From Roseivivax isoporae LMG 25204 (GTDB lineage: Bacteria; Pseudomonadota; Alphaproteobacteria; Rhodobacterales; Rhodobacteraceae), in assembly GCF_000521865.1 (NCBI RefSeq), contig NZ_JAME01000007.1, forward strand, positions 62,001 to 126,000: a stretch of 64,000 bases of DNA, in the 5' to 3' direction. Below are positions 56,072 to 64,000 of this stretch, piece by piece (positions within the stretch are counted from its first letter, which is position 1; the number at the start of each line of letters is the position of its first letter). Below the pieces are notes generated by a model. The model was not told the DNA's origin. It did no database searches and worked only from the letters and a program-made list of their open reading frames with translations. The translations under genes were made by a program, and so were the position numbers.

Positions 56072-57955
56072 CTATTCCGCCGCGATGGCCGCGGCCTCGG
56101 GCGTCTCGAGGGCCTTGGCGATCCGCGCGCGTTCGACCCGCGCGCAGCGCTCGACCCGCGGCGCGCGCAGCGACAGCGGCGTGTCGAGCCGGAACGGCCC
56201 CGGTGCTCCGGACACCTTGACCCCGGATAGCCGCGACAGGACCACGGCGCCCGCAAGGCTCGCCGCGACCGGCGTCAGCCATGCCGACAGGAGCCCCGCG
56301 AACATGCCGGCCAGCAGCACCGCGCCCAGCGCGGTCTCGAGCCAGTGGAAACGGACCAGGGTCATCCAGCCGTATTGCGCGGCGCCGCGCTGCTGCGGGG
56401 CCCAGGGGTTCGGCGCGCCCGCGAGCGCGCGGACCACCGCCACGGTCTGCTGCACCATCATGATCGGCGCGTAGAGGATGGCGAGCGCGATCTCGACCGC
56501 CGTTGTCGCGGCGAACCGCCCGGCCCCGCCATAGAGCGCCACCACGCCGCGCGACTGCGCCAGCAGCGCCGCCGCGACGATCTTGGGCAGCAGAAGCATG
56601 ACGTAGATGAAGACGAGGAACCACACGCCGTCGATCCGGCTCATCTGCGGCCAGACCGGGTAGAGCGGGTTGGCCGGGTTGAAGTAGCTGACCGGCCCCT
56701 GCGCCATGGGCAGGAAGGCCGACCACACCACGAGAAGCGCGAACCACGCCGGCGACAAGAGGTACGCGACCGCGCCCTGCAGCAGGTGGAACCGCGTGAT
56801 CGGGTGAAAGCCGCGCGCGGCGAGGATCCGCAGGTGCTGCAGGTTCCCCTGGCACCAGCGGCGGTCGCGCAGCACGTAGTCGACGAGCGTCGCCGGCGTC
56901 TCCTCGAACGACCCGCCCGGGCGCGCGAGGAACCGCACCGCCCAGCCCGCGCGCCGCAGCATCCCCGCCTCGACGAAATCGTGGCTCAGGATCAGCTCCG
57001 GCCGTCCGCCGCGGCCGCGCAGGTAGGGCAGCCGCGCGCTGTCGGCGAAGGCACGGGTGCGGATGATGGCGTTGTGGCCCCAATAATTGCCCTCGTTGCG
57101 CGACCAGAGCGCCAGCCCCTCGGCCAGAAGCCAACCGTAGACCGAGGTCGCGAACTGTTGCATCCGCCCGAACAGCGTCTCGGCCGAGATCAGCGCCGGG
57201 AAGGACTGGATGAGGCCCGCATCGGGGTCGCGGGCAAGCGCGTCCGCGAGCTGGCGGATCGCCGCGCCGGTCATCAGGCTGTCCGCGTCGAGGACGATCA
57301 TCGCCTCCCAGTCGGCGCCCCAGCCCATGATCCAGTCGTTGATGTTGCCGATCTTCTTGTCGGTGTTGCGCGCGCGGCGGCGATAGTGCACCGGCACGTC
57401 GCCGTCGTCCTGCAGCAGCCGCACCGCGCGCAGCTCCGCCGCCGCGATGCTCGGATCCTGGGTGTCGCTCAGCACGAAGAAGGCGAAGCTGTCCTTGCGC
57501 GGCCCGCGCGCGAGTTCCGCGCGCATGGCGGCCACGTTGCCCAGCACCGCGGTCGGGTCCTCGTTGTAGATCGGCACCAGCAGCGCCACCCGCTGCGGCC
57601 CGCCCCGCGCGCGCGTCTCGCGCCCGCGGCCGAGCCAGAGCCGCACGATCGCCAGCACCACCGCCGAGACCGACAGCGACACCCAGATGAAGGTCATGCC
57701 GATCAGCAGCACGACGATGCCTTCCTGCAGGGTGAACCCGCCGGCATCGAACCAGCGGATCACGCCCGCGATCAGCGACAGCGTGATGAGAAGCGCGGGC
57801 CCGAAGGCGCCCACGCGCCACAGGAGGTCGCTCACCCGCCAGCGCGGCAGGGCGCCGCGCGCGGGTGCGCAGGCGTCGAAGCGCTGCTCGCGCATGTCGA
57901 GCGGCGCGCGCGGCGGCATCAGGTCGTCCGGTGCGGGACGGGCGGTCGGCATCAT
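56072..57955 (-). CDS. opgH: Osmoregulated periplasmic glucan glucosyltransferase
   Basis: The 627-residue inner-membrane GT2 enzyme polymerises glucose from UDP-glucose into beta-glucan backbone. Two N-terminal helices precede the catalytic domain, which shows LVPIYNEDPTAVLGNVAAM, the DAD motif in VLDADSLM, SHDFVEAGMLRRAGW and the RDRRWCQGNLQH block containing the (Q/R)xxRW-like site. Several helices follow. It is shorter than E. coli OpgH (about 850) but close to Rhodobacter OpgH. The ATG overlaps the opgG stop (ATGA); another ATG three codons earlier is possible. Confidence 0.94.
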   Translation of the reverse strand: MMPTARPAPDDLMPPRAPLDMREQRFDACAPARGALPRWRVSDLLWRVGAFGPALLITLSLIAGVIRWFDAGGFTLQEGIVVLLIGMTFIWVSLSVSAVVLAIVRLWLGRGRETRARGGPQRVALLVPIYNEDPTAVLGNVAAMRAELARGPRKDSFAFFVLSDTQDPSIAAAELRAVRLLQDDGDVPVHYRRRARNTDKKIGNINDWIMGWGADWEAMIVLDADSLMTGAAIRQLADALARDPDAGLIQSFPALISAETLFGRMQQFATSVYGWLLAEGLALWSRNEGNYWGHNAIIRTRAFADSARLPYLRGRGGRPELILSHDFVEAGMLRRAGWAVRFLARPGGSFEETPATLVDYVLRDRRWCQGNLQHLRILAARGFHPITRFHLLQGAVAYLLSPAWFALLVVWSAFLPMAQGPVSYFNPANPLYPVWPQMSRIDGVWFLVFIYVMLLLPKIVAAALLAQSRGVVALYGGAGRFAATTAVEIALAILYAPIMMVQQTVAVVRALAGAPNPWAPQQRGAAQYGWMTLVRFHWLETALGAVLLAGMFAGLLSAWLTPVAASLAGAVVLSRLSGVKVSGAPGPFRLDTPLSLRAPRVERCARVERARIAKALETPEAAAIAAE

Positions 57956-59490
57956 GCGGTCCATCTGTAGACCCAGGCCTCGCTCAGGGGCTTGTCCTCG
58001 AGCCGCAGTTGCGCGCGGAGCTCGACGAGGCCCGCATCGCGCGGGTGCAGGGTGAAGGCCAGCCGGGCGCCGCCGGTGGCCGGGTTGCGCTGGAGGATCG
58101 CGGGGCTGAGGTCGCCCGCGTTGGCGCGCACCAGCGTCTCGACGCGGCTGAGGTCCTCGGGCAGGTCCTCGCCCGCCTCGAAGTCGATGGCGAAGCGCAG
58201 CCCGCCGTCGCGCGCCGCCCCGGCCCGGGTGTTCAGCACGCGCAGGACGCCCGCGGGCGGCGGCTCCACCCCCCAGGTCATGTCGTAGGAAAAGGCCAGC
58301 GATCCGCCCGCCGGCACCGGCTCCTCCGGACGCCAGTAGGCCACGATGTTGTCGTAGACCTCGTCGTCGGTCGGGATCTCGACGAGCGTCACTGCCCCCT
58401 GCCCCCAGCCGTCTCGCGGCGCGATCCAGAGACCCGGCCGGCGGTGGTAGAGCGCCTGCAGGTCGCCGAAATCCTCGAACTCGCGCGCCCGCTGCAAGAG
58501 CCCGAACCCCTGCGGGTCGCGGTCCTGGAAGGCGCTGATCTGCAGCGCCTTGGGATTCGCGAGCGGCCGCCACAGCGTCTCGCCCCAGCCCGTGCGCATC
58601 AAGAGCCCGTCGCTGTCGTGGATGGCCGAGCGGAAATCCGAGAACCGGTCGCGGTTCGTCTCGTCGAACTGGAACATCGAGGTCAGCGCGCCGAGCCCCA
58701 CGTGGTCGAGCTCCTCCCGGGCGAAAATCTCGGCCTCGACACCCATCTGCAGCGTCTCGCCCGGTGTCAGCACGAAGCGGTAGGCGCCGGTGCAGCGCGG
58801 CGAATCGAGCAGCGCGTGCAGGATGAGGTCGGAGGTGCCCGGCGCCGGCCGCTCGATCCAGAAATGCCGGAACTCGGGGAATTCCTCACCCTCGGGTTCG
58901 GCCACGTCGACGGCGAGCCCCCGCGCCGACAGCCCGTAGATCTGCCCGGCACCGATGCCGCGGAAATAGCTCGCGCCCTGGAAGACCGCGAACTCGGTGA
59001 AGATGCCGCGCTGTTCCAGCTCCGCCCGGAGCCGGATGCCGGAATAGCCGAGCGTGTCGTCCACCGGCACGTCGGGAAACTTGTCGGTCGTGTCGAATAC
59101 GCCGAGATCGAACAGCAGCGGCCGCGTCTGCCCGGCCTCGACCACCTCGATGCGCACCGGGCGCGGGTAGTAGAGGCCCGGCGCGAACACGTCGACGCGG
59201 AAGGGCTCGACCCCGCTGTCGTTCCAGAGCGCGTTGCGCGGGTCGAACCAGATCTTGCGGTATTGGTCGTAGCTGAGCTCGGTCCATTCCGTCGGGATGG
59301 TCGGCAGGGGCGTGTAGGCCTCGCCCGCCATCCGCTCGGCCATGGCGCGCACGTCCGACGGGTGGAACGGGCGCGCCTCGCCCAGCTGCAGACCGGGCTC
59401 GCCGGCCACGCCTTCGGCCCGCGCCGCGCGCGGTGCCGCAACTGCCGCAGCAAGGGCCGCAAGGCCCCCCAGAACGTCTCGTCTCAACAT
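57952..59490 (-). CDS. opgG: Periplasmic glucan biosynthesis protein OpgG/OpgD type
   Basis: The 512-residue periplasmic protein is required for glucan backbone synthesis or branching. The leader MLRRDVLGGLAALAAAVAAP has a twin-arginine pattern, so export could be by Tat, as for OpgD. Family blocks include PTEWTELSYDQYRKIWFDP, IFAREELDHVGLGALTSMFQF, DSDGLLMRTGWGETLWRPL and NIVAYWRPEEPVP. The ATG at 59490 lies 5 bases after the opgC stop; a start at 59517 would overlap opgC. It is coupled to opgH by a 4-base overlap. Confidence 0.94.
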   Translation of the reverse strand: MLRRDVLGGLAALAAAVAAPRAARAEGVAGEPGLQLGEARPFHPSDVRAMAERMAGEAYTPLPTIPTEWTELSYDQYRKIWFDPRNALWNDSGVEPFRVDVFAPGLYYPRPVRIEVVEAGQTRPLLFDLGVFDTTDKFPDVPVDDTLGYSGIRLRAELEQRGIFTEFAVFQGASYFRGIGAGQIYGLSARGLAVDVAEPEGEEFPEFRHFWIERPAPGTSDLILHALLDSPRCTGAYRFVLTPGETLQMGVEAEIFAREELDHVGLGALTSMFQFDETNRDRFSDFRSAIHDSDGLLMRTGWGETLWRPLANPKALQISAFQDRDPQGFGLLQRAREFEDFGDLQALYHRRPGLWIAPRDGWGQGAVTLVEIPTDDEVYDNIVAYWRPEEPVPAGGSLAFSYDMTWGVEPPPAGVLRVLNTRAGAARDGGLRFAIDFEAGEDLPEDLSRVETLVRANAGDLSPAILQRNPATGGARLAFTLHPRDAGLVELRAQLRLEDKPLSEAWVYRWTA

Positions 59491-59495
59491 GGAAA

Positions 59496-60740
59496 TCACC
59501 CCTTGGTCCGGCGCCATGGCTGTGACTTGAACCAGCCCGCGCCGTAGGCCACCGCGGCGAGCACACAGAACCCCGCGAGGTTAACGACGAGCATCGTCAG
59601 ATGGTTCCGCCCCGCGATGTCGAGCGCGAGCCCGAGGATCCGCGCGAGGTACATCGACGCGATGAACACCGCGAGCGATTGCTGCCCCACCTTCATGATG
59701 ACCGCGAGAAGCGCCTCCCAGGCGCGGGCGATCGCGCCGTCCCCCTCGGGCGGGCGCAGCCGGTGCCCGCCCTCGCCCGCCGCCATCCACGCGAGATAGG
59801 CGAGCGCCAGGAAGTGCACGTAGCGCAGGATGCCGAAATCGGTCTTCTCGCGAAATTCGCGGATGTCGGCGTAGAACGCCATCGACCACTCCGCCGAGGC
59901 CGGCCAGACGACCTTCATGACCTCGAGCACGCGGGGCGAGGACACGGGCGTCGTCAGCACGACGAAGGCCAGCGCCACCCAGACGAGCCAGCGCGCCCGC
60001 GGCGGCGCCGGCAGCCAGCGCGCCATGAAGGCGAAGCCGGTGAAGAAGACGAGCTGCCAGCCGAACGGGTTGAAGAACCATTCGCGGTCCGACCAGGGCT
60101 CTGCCGACAGCGCCAGGAGGTCGACCTGCGCCGCCACCCAGATCCCCACCACCGCCGCCAGCGCGGCCCAGGGGCTCAGCCGGTAGAGCGCCACCATCAC
60201 CGGCATCATCGCGAGGATGACGAGGTACATGGGCAGGATGTCGAAGTAGTTCGGCACGTAGGTCAGCGTCATCAGGCCGACGAGGTTCGCCGCGGTGTCC
60301 TCGAAGAACGGCACGAGGTTCAGCTCGCCCACGTAGATGCGCTCGAACGCCCCGGTCGCGTCCAGCGCCGCGACGGTGGCGGCAACGGCGAAGAACAGCC
60401 CGATATGCGCCCAGTAGACCTGCCAGCAGCGGAAGGCGACGCGCGCCGTGCCCATCCACAGGCCGCGGCGGGCGAAGACCGCGCCGAACGCGATCGCCGA
60501 CGCCATGCCCGAGCAGAACACGAAGATCTCGGTCGCGTCGGAAAATCCGAACCGCGCCGGAATCCACGCGGTCAGCCAGTTGCCCGGCGTGTGCGAGACA
60601 AGGATGATGAACATGGCGATGCCGCGGAAGAAATCCAGGCGCGGATCGCGCATACGGGCTTCTGTCGCGGCACGCGCCGCAAGCTGTGACGGGCTCTCGG
60701 CCCGGAGTGGCGCAGTCAAGGCAGTCTCGGCCAGGCTCAT
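59496..60740 (-). CDS. opgC: OpgC-type membrane acyltransferase for periplasmic glucans
   Basis: The 414-residue protein has about ten membrane helices and starts its conserved region at RDPRLDFFRGIAMFIILVSH, with FSDATEIFVFCSGM next and YLVILAMMPVMVAL later; this is the OpgC domain. In Rhodobacter sphaeroides OpgC adds succinyl groups to the glucan backbone. It is 5 bases before opgG in the operon and 27 bases after the TPR gene. Confidence 0.92.
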   Translation of the reverse strand: MSLAETALTAPLRAESPSQLAARAATEARMRDPRLDFFRGIAMFIILVSHTPGNWLTAWIPARFGFSDATEIFVFCSGMASAIAFGAVFARRGLWMGTARVAFRCWQVYWAHIGLFFAVAATVAALDATGAFERIYVGELNLVPFFEDTAANLVGLMTLTYVPNYFDILPMYLVILAMMPVMVALYRLSPWAALAAVVGIWVAAQVDLLALSAEPWSDREWFFNPFGWQLVFFTGFAFMARWLPAPPRARWLVWVALAFVVLTTPVSSPRVLEVMKVVWPASAEWSMAFYADIREFREKTDFGILRYVHFLALAYLAWMAAGEGGHRLRPPEGDGAIARAWEALLAVIMKVGQQSLAVFIASMYLARILGLALDIAGRNHLTMLVVNLAGFCVLAAVAYGAGWFKSQPWRRTKG

Positions 60741-60767
60741 GTGATTCGAGATTGTCTCATGATGCCT

Positions 60768-62132
60768 TTACTGTGCCGCGTAAAGGGCAGCGTCGCGTCG
60801 CGCCTCCGCAATGCGCGCCATTCGGCTCTCGGCGAAGGAATCCGCCCGCCCCGCACGCAATTGCGTGCGCTCCGCGAGGATCGCGGCGACCGCGTCGAGC
60901 TGCCCCGCGCGCAGGCCCGCATCGACCGTGATGCGCTCGAACACGTCGCGCTGCGCGTGGCTGCCGCCCATGGTGGGCATGTGCGCCCGCGCCGCCGACA
61001 GCCGCGCGAAGGCCCGCGCATAGAGCCCCTCGCCGAAATCGCAAAGCCCCTCGGCCGCGGCGCGTCCGGGATGCGCGGCGATGCGGCCGAGCTCGGTCGC
61101 GCCGCTGCCCGAGGCCGCGATGCGGCGGGCGAGCCGCGCGGCCGCCCCGGGGCGGCGGTCGCCCGCCAGCGCCAGCATGTAGTGCAGGTCGGCGAAGACG
61201 AGGCAGCCGTCCGACAGCCGCGCCTCGGCCAAGTCCGCAAGCTCCGCCCAGCGGTCGCCCACGTCCACCTCCTCGAGCTCGAGCCGCACGAGCAGAGAGG
61301 TCGCGTTCGAGATGTCGCGGTAATCGTCCGTCTTTTCGGCGCGGATCTTGGCGTCGTAGAGCGCCAGCACGACCTCGTGCTCGCCGCGGTCGAGATGCAG
61401 CAGCGCCTTGTGCCACCAGACGTGGAAGCGGAAGTTGTTGCAATGGTCCCAGGCCGCGCGGTTCTCCTCGATCAGCGCGATGCCGGCCTCCGGCCGGTGG
61501 GTCATGTCGTGCACGTGGGCGACCGCGTGCAGCCCCCACGCGTCGTCGCCCGCGCGCAGAAGACCCTCGCGACCCGCCCGCTCCGCCGCCTCGTAGGCGC
61601 CGGTCTCCTCGAGCGCGAAGGCATGGCAGCCCAGCGCGTAGCCCGACAGCGGGTGGTCGGCGCCGTGCGCCGGCAGCGCGCGTTCGACCGACCGCCGCAT
61701 GCCGCCCGCGTCCCCGATCATGAAGCGCACGCCGTGGCTCGCCTTCATGGTCAGCGTGTCGCCCGGATCGCGCGCGAGGATGCCCTCGAGATGGAAGATC
61801 GCGCCGCCGGGGCTGCCCGAAAGCCACGCGCCCAGCGCATCGGCCCACGCCCGCGCGCGCAGGCCCGCCGCGCCGCCGGGCAGGCGCCCCAGTGCCGCCG
61901 CGTGGGCCGTCCGCGCCGTCTCGGTCATCTCGCGCCGGCCGAGCATCATGCAGAACATGCCGCGCGCCGCATGCGCCATCGCGCAATCGGGCGCGCGGTC
62001 CAGCACCCGCCCGAGATGCTCGGGGGTCGTCGCGCCGTGCGCGAGGAAGGCCCGCACCATGGCGTTCCACGCCGCGAGCGCCTCGGGGTCGTCAAGATCG
62101 ACGGGCGAACGGCAGATGTCGAAAGTCGTCAA
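60768..62132 (-). CDS. Tetratricopeptide repeat protein (TTC38-like)
   Basis: The 454-residue protein has no signal peptide or membrane segment and is built of helical repeats, with blocks such as APDCAMAHAARGMFCMMLG, DDAWGLHAVAHVHDMTHRPE and FHVWWHKALLHLDRGEHE. The last two are typical of the TTC38-like bacterial family. The best start is a TTG at 62132 (MTTFDICRSP), because no ATG or GTG lies near the conserved N-terminus; a GTG at 62231 would add 33 unlikely residues. It is the first gene of the opg operon, 27 bases before opgC. Function unknown. Confidence 0.78.
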   Translation of the reverse strand: MTTFDICRSPVDLDDPEALAAWNAMVRAFLAHGATTPEHLGRVLDRAPDCAMAHAARGMFCMMLGRREMTETARTAHAAALGRLPGGAAGLRARAWADALGAWLSGSPGGAIFHLEGILARDPGDTLTMKASHGVRFMIGDAGGMRRSVERALPAHGADHPLSGYALGCHAFALEETGAYEAAERAGREGLLRAGDDAWGLHAVAHVHDMTHRPEAGIALIEENRAAWDHCNNFRFHVWWHKALLHLDRGEHEVVLALYDAKIRAEKTDDYRDISNATSLLVRLELEEVDVGDRWAELADLAEARLSDGCLVFADLHYMLALAGDRRPGAAARLARRIAASGSGATELGRIAAHPGRAAAEGLCDFGEGLYARAFARLSAARAHMPTMGGSHAQRDVFERITVDAGLRAGQLDAVAAILAERTQLRAGRADSFAESRMARIAEARRDAALYAAQ

Positions 62133-62218
62133 GGGCGTCGTCCCGCTGGTCCTGTTCGAGCGCGCGGCGTCGGAGGAGCGCCGCCCCGCACGGTCACAGG
62201 ATAGCGTGCGACCGTAAC

Positions 62219-62249
62219 GCGCAGGTCTCACATGCGTGGCAACCTGCGC
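62219..62249 (-). other. Inverted repeat between the CoA-transferase and TPR/opg genes
   Basis: GCGCAGGT and ACCTGCGC pair perfectly (8 bp) across a 15-base spacer, beginning 25 bases after the CoA-transferase stop and about 87 bases before the TPR gene. It could end the upstream transcript or be an operator for the opg operon. Confidence 0.35.
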
Positions 62250-62273
62250 ATTTGTGATCGCCGCGGGCGCCTG

Positions 62274-63500
62274 TCAGGACCGCCCGGATGGCGTGGTCCT
62301 GAGCGCCCTCAGCCGGTCGAGGATGCCCGAACCGTCCTGTCCCACCCGTGGCGGCGGGCGTCGCACGGTCACCGGCGTTGCCGAGAATTTCAGAGGATTT
62401 CCAAGCAGCTGCACCTCTCCTCGCAAGGTGTCCGGATGCGGGACGGAGATCACCGCGCCCCGCGCGCGGGCCTGCTCAGACCCGAGCGCCTCGGCCACGG
62501 TGTGGATCGGGCCCGCCGGCACCTTCACCTCCGCGAGCCGCCCAAGGATGTCGCAGCGCGGCATCGCCGCCATCAGCTCTGTAACAATTTCCGTCAAAGC
62601 CACCCGGTTCTCGAGCCGCAGGGGATTGGTCATGAACCGCGGATCCTGTCCGAGCTCGGGCCGTCCCATGGCCGCGGCGAAGCGGCGGAACTGCCCGTCA
62701 TTGCCCACGGCGAGGATCACGTGCCCGTCCGCGCAAGGGTAGACGTCGTAGGGTGCGATGTTGGGGTGCGCGTTGCCGCGCCGCTCGGGATCGCGGCCCG
62801 AGGCGAGGTAGTTGGTCCCCTCGTTGATGAGCCAGGCCATCTGCGCGTCCACGAGCGAGAGGTCGATGTGCTGGCCCTCGCCGGTCGAGTCGCGGTGCCG
62901 GAGCGCGGCGAGGATGCCCACGCAGGCATACATCCCGCACATCACGTCGGCGATGCCCACGCCCACCTTGTGCGGCGCACCGTTCGCGGGGCCCGTCAGC
63001 GACATGATCCCGCCATAGCCCTGCGCCATCAGGTCGTAACCCGGCAACTCCCGGTTGGGCCCGGTCTGGCCGAAGCCCGAGATCGAGCAGTAGACGAGCC
63101 GCGGATGTGCCGCCCGCAGCGTCTCGTGGTCGAGCCCGTATTTCACGAGCCCTCCCGGCTTGAAGTTCTCGATCACCACGTCTGCCTCGGCGGCGATCGC
63201 GCGCACCAGCGCCGCGCCCTCCTCCGTGGCGAGGTCGGCCGCGACCGACAGCTTGTTGCGATTGGCCGCCATGAAATAGGCCGAGAGGTCGCTCTGCCCG
63301 TCATGGGTCTCGGCATAGGGCGGCCCCCAGGCGCGGGTGTCGTCCCCGCCGGATCCCGGGTTCTCGATCTTCACCACCGTGGCGCCCAAGTCGCCCAGGA
63401 GCTGCGTCGCCGTCGGCCCCGCGAGGATGCGCGACAGGTCGCACACCACCAGTCCGTCGAGCGCGCCCCGCGCGCCGCCCGTCTCAGATCCGTCCGTCAT
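62274..63500 (-). CDS. CaiB/BaiF-family CoA transferase
   Basis: The 408-residue class III CoA transferase moves CoA between carboxylic acids. Family blocks are LVVCDLSRILAGPTATQLLG, ATVVKIENPGSGGDDTRAWG, the active-site region HIDLSLVDAQMAWL with the catalytic Asp, and NYLASGRDPERRGNAHPNIA. The ATG at 63500 has GGAGG 4 bases upstream; the frame is open slightly further. It overlaps the upstream thiamine-diphosphate enzyme gene by 17 bases, so the two should act together. The acyl substrate is not apparent. Confidence 0.9.
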   Translation of the reverse strand: MTDGSETGGARGALDGLVVCDLSRILAGPTATQLLGDLGATVVKIENPGSGGDDTRAWGPPYAETHDGQSDLSAYFMAANRNKLSVAADLATEEGAALVRAIAAEADVVIENFKPGGLVKYGLDHETLRAAHPRLVYCSISGFGQTGPNRELPGYDLMAQGYGGIMSLTGPANGAPHKVGVGIADVMCGMYACVGILAALRHRDSTGEGQHIDLSLVDAQMAWLINEGTNYLASGRDPERRGNAHPNIAPYDVYPCADGHVILAVGNDGQFRRFAAAMGRPELGQDPRFMTNPLRLENRVALTEIVTELMAAMPRCDILGRLAEVKVPAGPIHTVAEALGSEQARARGAVISVPHPDTLRGEVQLLGNPLKFSATPVTVRRPPPRVGQDGSGILDRLRALRTTPSGRS

Positions 63501-64000
63501 AGGCCCTCCGGTCAATTTCCGCGGCGATCACGGTGAACGTCTCGGCCTCGAGCGCCGCCTCGAGCGCCGCGCGCAGCGCCTCGCGGGAGGTCACGACGTG
63601 CCCCGCGCCGCCCATGGCGCGGCCGAGCGCGGCAAAGTCCGTGCGCCCGAAATCGACGCCCGCATTGCGCATCTGCCGCTGCCGCTGCTTCAGCTCGATG
63701 AGCGCGAGCGAGCGGTCGACGAACACGACGAAGATGGTGCGCAGGCCCAGATCCGCCGCCGTCGCCAGCTCTCCCGCGACCATCAGGAAGCCCGCATCGC
63801 CCGAGAACGACACGCAGGGCCGGTCGGGTTCGGCCAGCTGCGCCCCCATGGCGAGCGGCACCGCGCATCCCATGGTGCAGAGGCCCGATGACTGGACCAG
63901 CGCCCGCGGGTAGGAACAGCGCCACATCTGCGACAGCAGGATCCGGTGCGCGCCGCTGTCGGCGCTGGCGCGCGTCTCGGGCGGCAGCACCTGCCGGCAC
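63484..64000 (-). CDS. Thiamine-diphosphate-dependent enzyme, C-terminal part (partial)
   Basis: About 172 C-terminal residues are visible; the gene continues past the window edge. The segment has the ThDP/Mg-binding domain of acetolactate synthase-like enzymes: GLCTMGCAVPLAMGAQLA, SFSGDAGFLMVAGELATAAD and TIFVVFVDRSLALIELKQRQ. The usual GDG-to-NN motif appears here as GDA and VD, a variation seen in non-ALS members. Overlap with the CoA-transferase gene suggests a shared pathway. Decarboxylase or acyl-transferring roles are both possible, and the missing N-terminal half is needed to decide. Confidence 0.85.
   Translation of the reverse strand, partial: CRQVLPPETRASADSGAHRILLSQMWRCSYPRALVQSSGLCTMGCAVPLAMGAQLAEPDRPCVSFSGDAGFLMVAGELATAADLGLRTIFVVFVDRSLALIELKQRQRQMRNAGVDFGRTDFAALGRAMGGAGHVVTSREALRAALEAALEAETFTVIAAEIDRRAYDGRI

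Overview
This window is a 64 kb piece of a chromosome from a high-GC alphaproteobacterium, most likely a member of the Rhodobacterales (Paracoccaceae or Roseobacteraceae). The evidence is gene order and protein type: glyQ-DUF6446-DUF1206-glyS, the editing-domain-free prolyl-tRNA synthetase, hdaA-ppk-ppx, a Rhodobacter-type polyol operon (smoEFGK-smoS-mtlK) and an opgCGH set. Base composition and codon use look uniform. I see no tRNA, rRNA, insertion sequence, prophage or CRISPR array, so this reads as ordinary chromosome holding several catabolic operons rather than an acquired island.

Region 1 (1-18.6 kb, mostly plus strand) is housekeeping. It carries the glycyl-tRNA synthetase alpha and beta genes separated by two small membrane-protein genes, a pyruvate phosphate dikinase-like protein, a secreted cell-wall hydrolase, and a folate/cell-wall set (folB fused to an extra domain, folP, glmM). 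A minus-strand pair (DUF2937, proS) follows, then an AI-2E family permease, the replication regulator hdaA, polyphosphate kinase and exopolyphosphatase.

Region 2 (18.6-29 kb) is the D-xylose locus. xylF-xylH-xylG-xylB-xylA run on the minus strand with overlapping starts, and the ROK repressor xylR is divergent across an AT-rich interval holding a 25-bp imperfect palindrome. xylR overlaps a CRTAC1/VCBS-repeat protein gene, which faces a MauG-like di-haem peroxidase gene 3 bp away.

Region 3 (29-38 kb, minus strand) is the phenylacetyl-CoA epoxidase operon: thiolase, paaA, paaB, paaC, paaD, paaE, an extra PaaA/PaaC-like protein, and paaZ. In front of it is a perfect inverted repeat that is a good PaaX operator candidate. 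paaX itself is translationally coupled to the last gene of the polyol operon.

Region 4 (38-48 kb, minus strand) is the polyol operon: a SorC-family regulator, the ABC transporter smoEFGK, sorbitol dehydrogenase smoS, mannitol dehydrogenase mtlK, a HAD phosphatase and a ribulokinase-like FGGY kinase.

Region 5 (48-54.7 kb) has a lone UMP-kinase-like gene and, divergent from it across a 454-bp intergenic region with inverted repeats, an oppABCDF peptide transporter.

Region 6 (54.7-64 kb, minus strand) is an osmoregulated periplasmic glucan operon (TPR protein, opgC, opgG, opgH, rhodanese, secreted esterase), preceded by a CoA-transferase gene and the 3' part of a thiamine-diphosphate enzyme gene that runs off the window.

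The points most worth a second look are the PPDK-like protein with substituted ATP-site residues, the FolB protein with a C-terminal amino-acid-kinase-like domain, the solitary PyrH paralogue, the extra PaaA/C-like gene, the di-haem peroxidase/CRTAC1 pair, and strong stem-loops placed right after the solute-binding-protein gene in all three transport operons that begin with such a gene.
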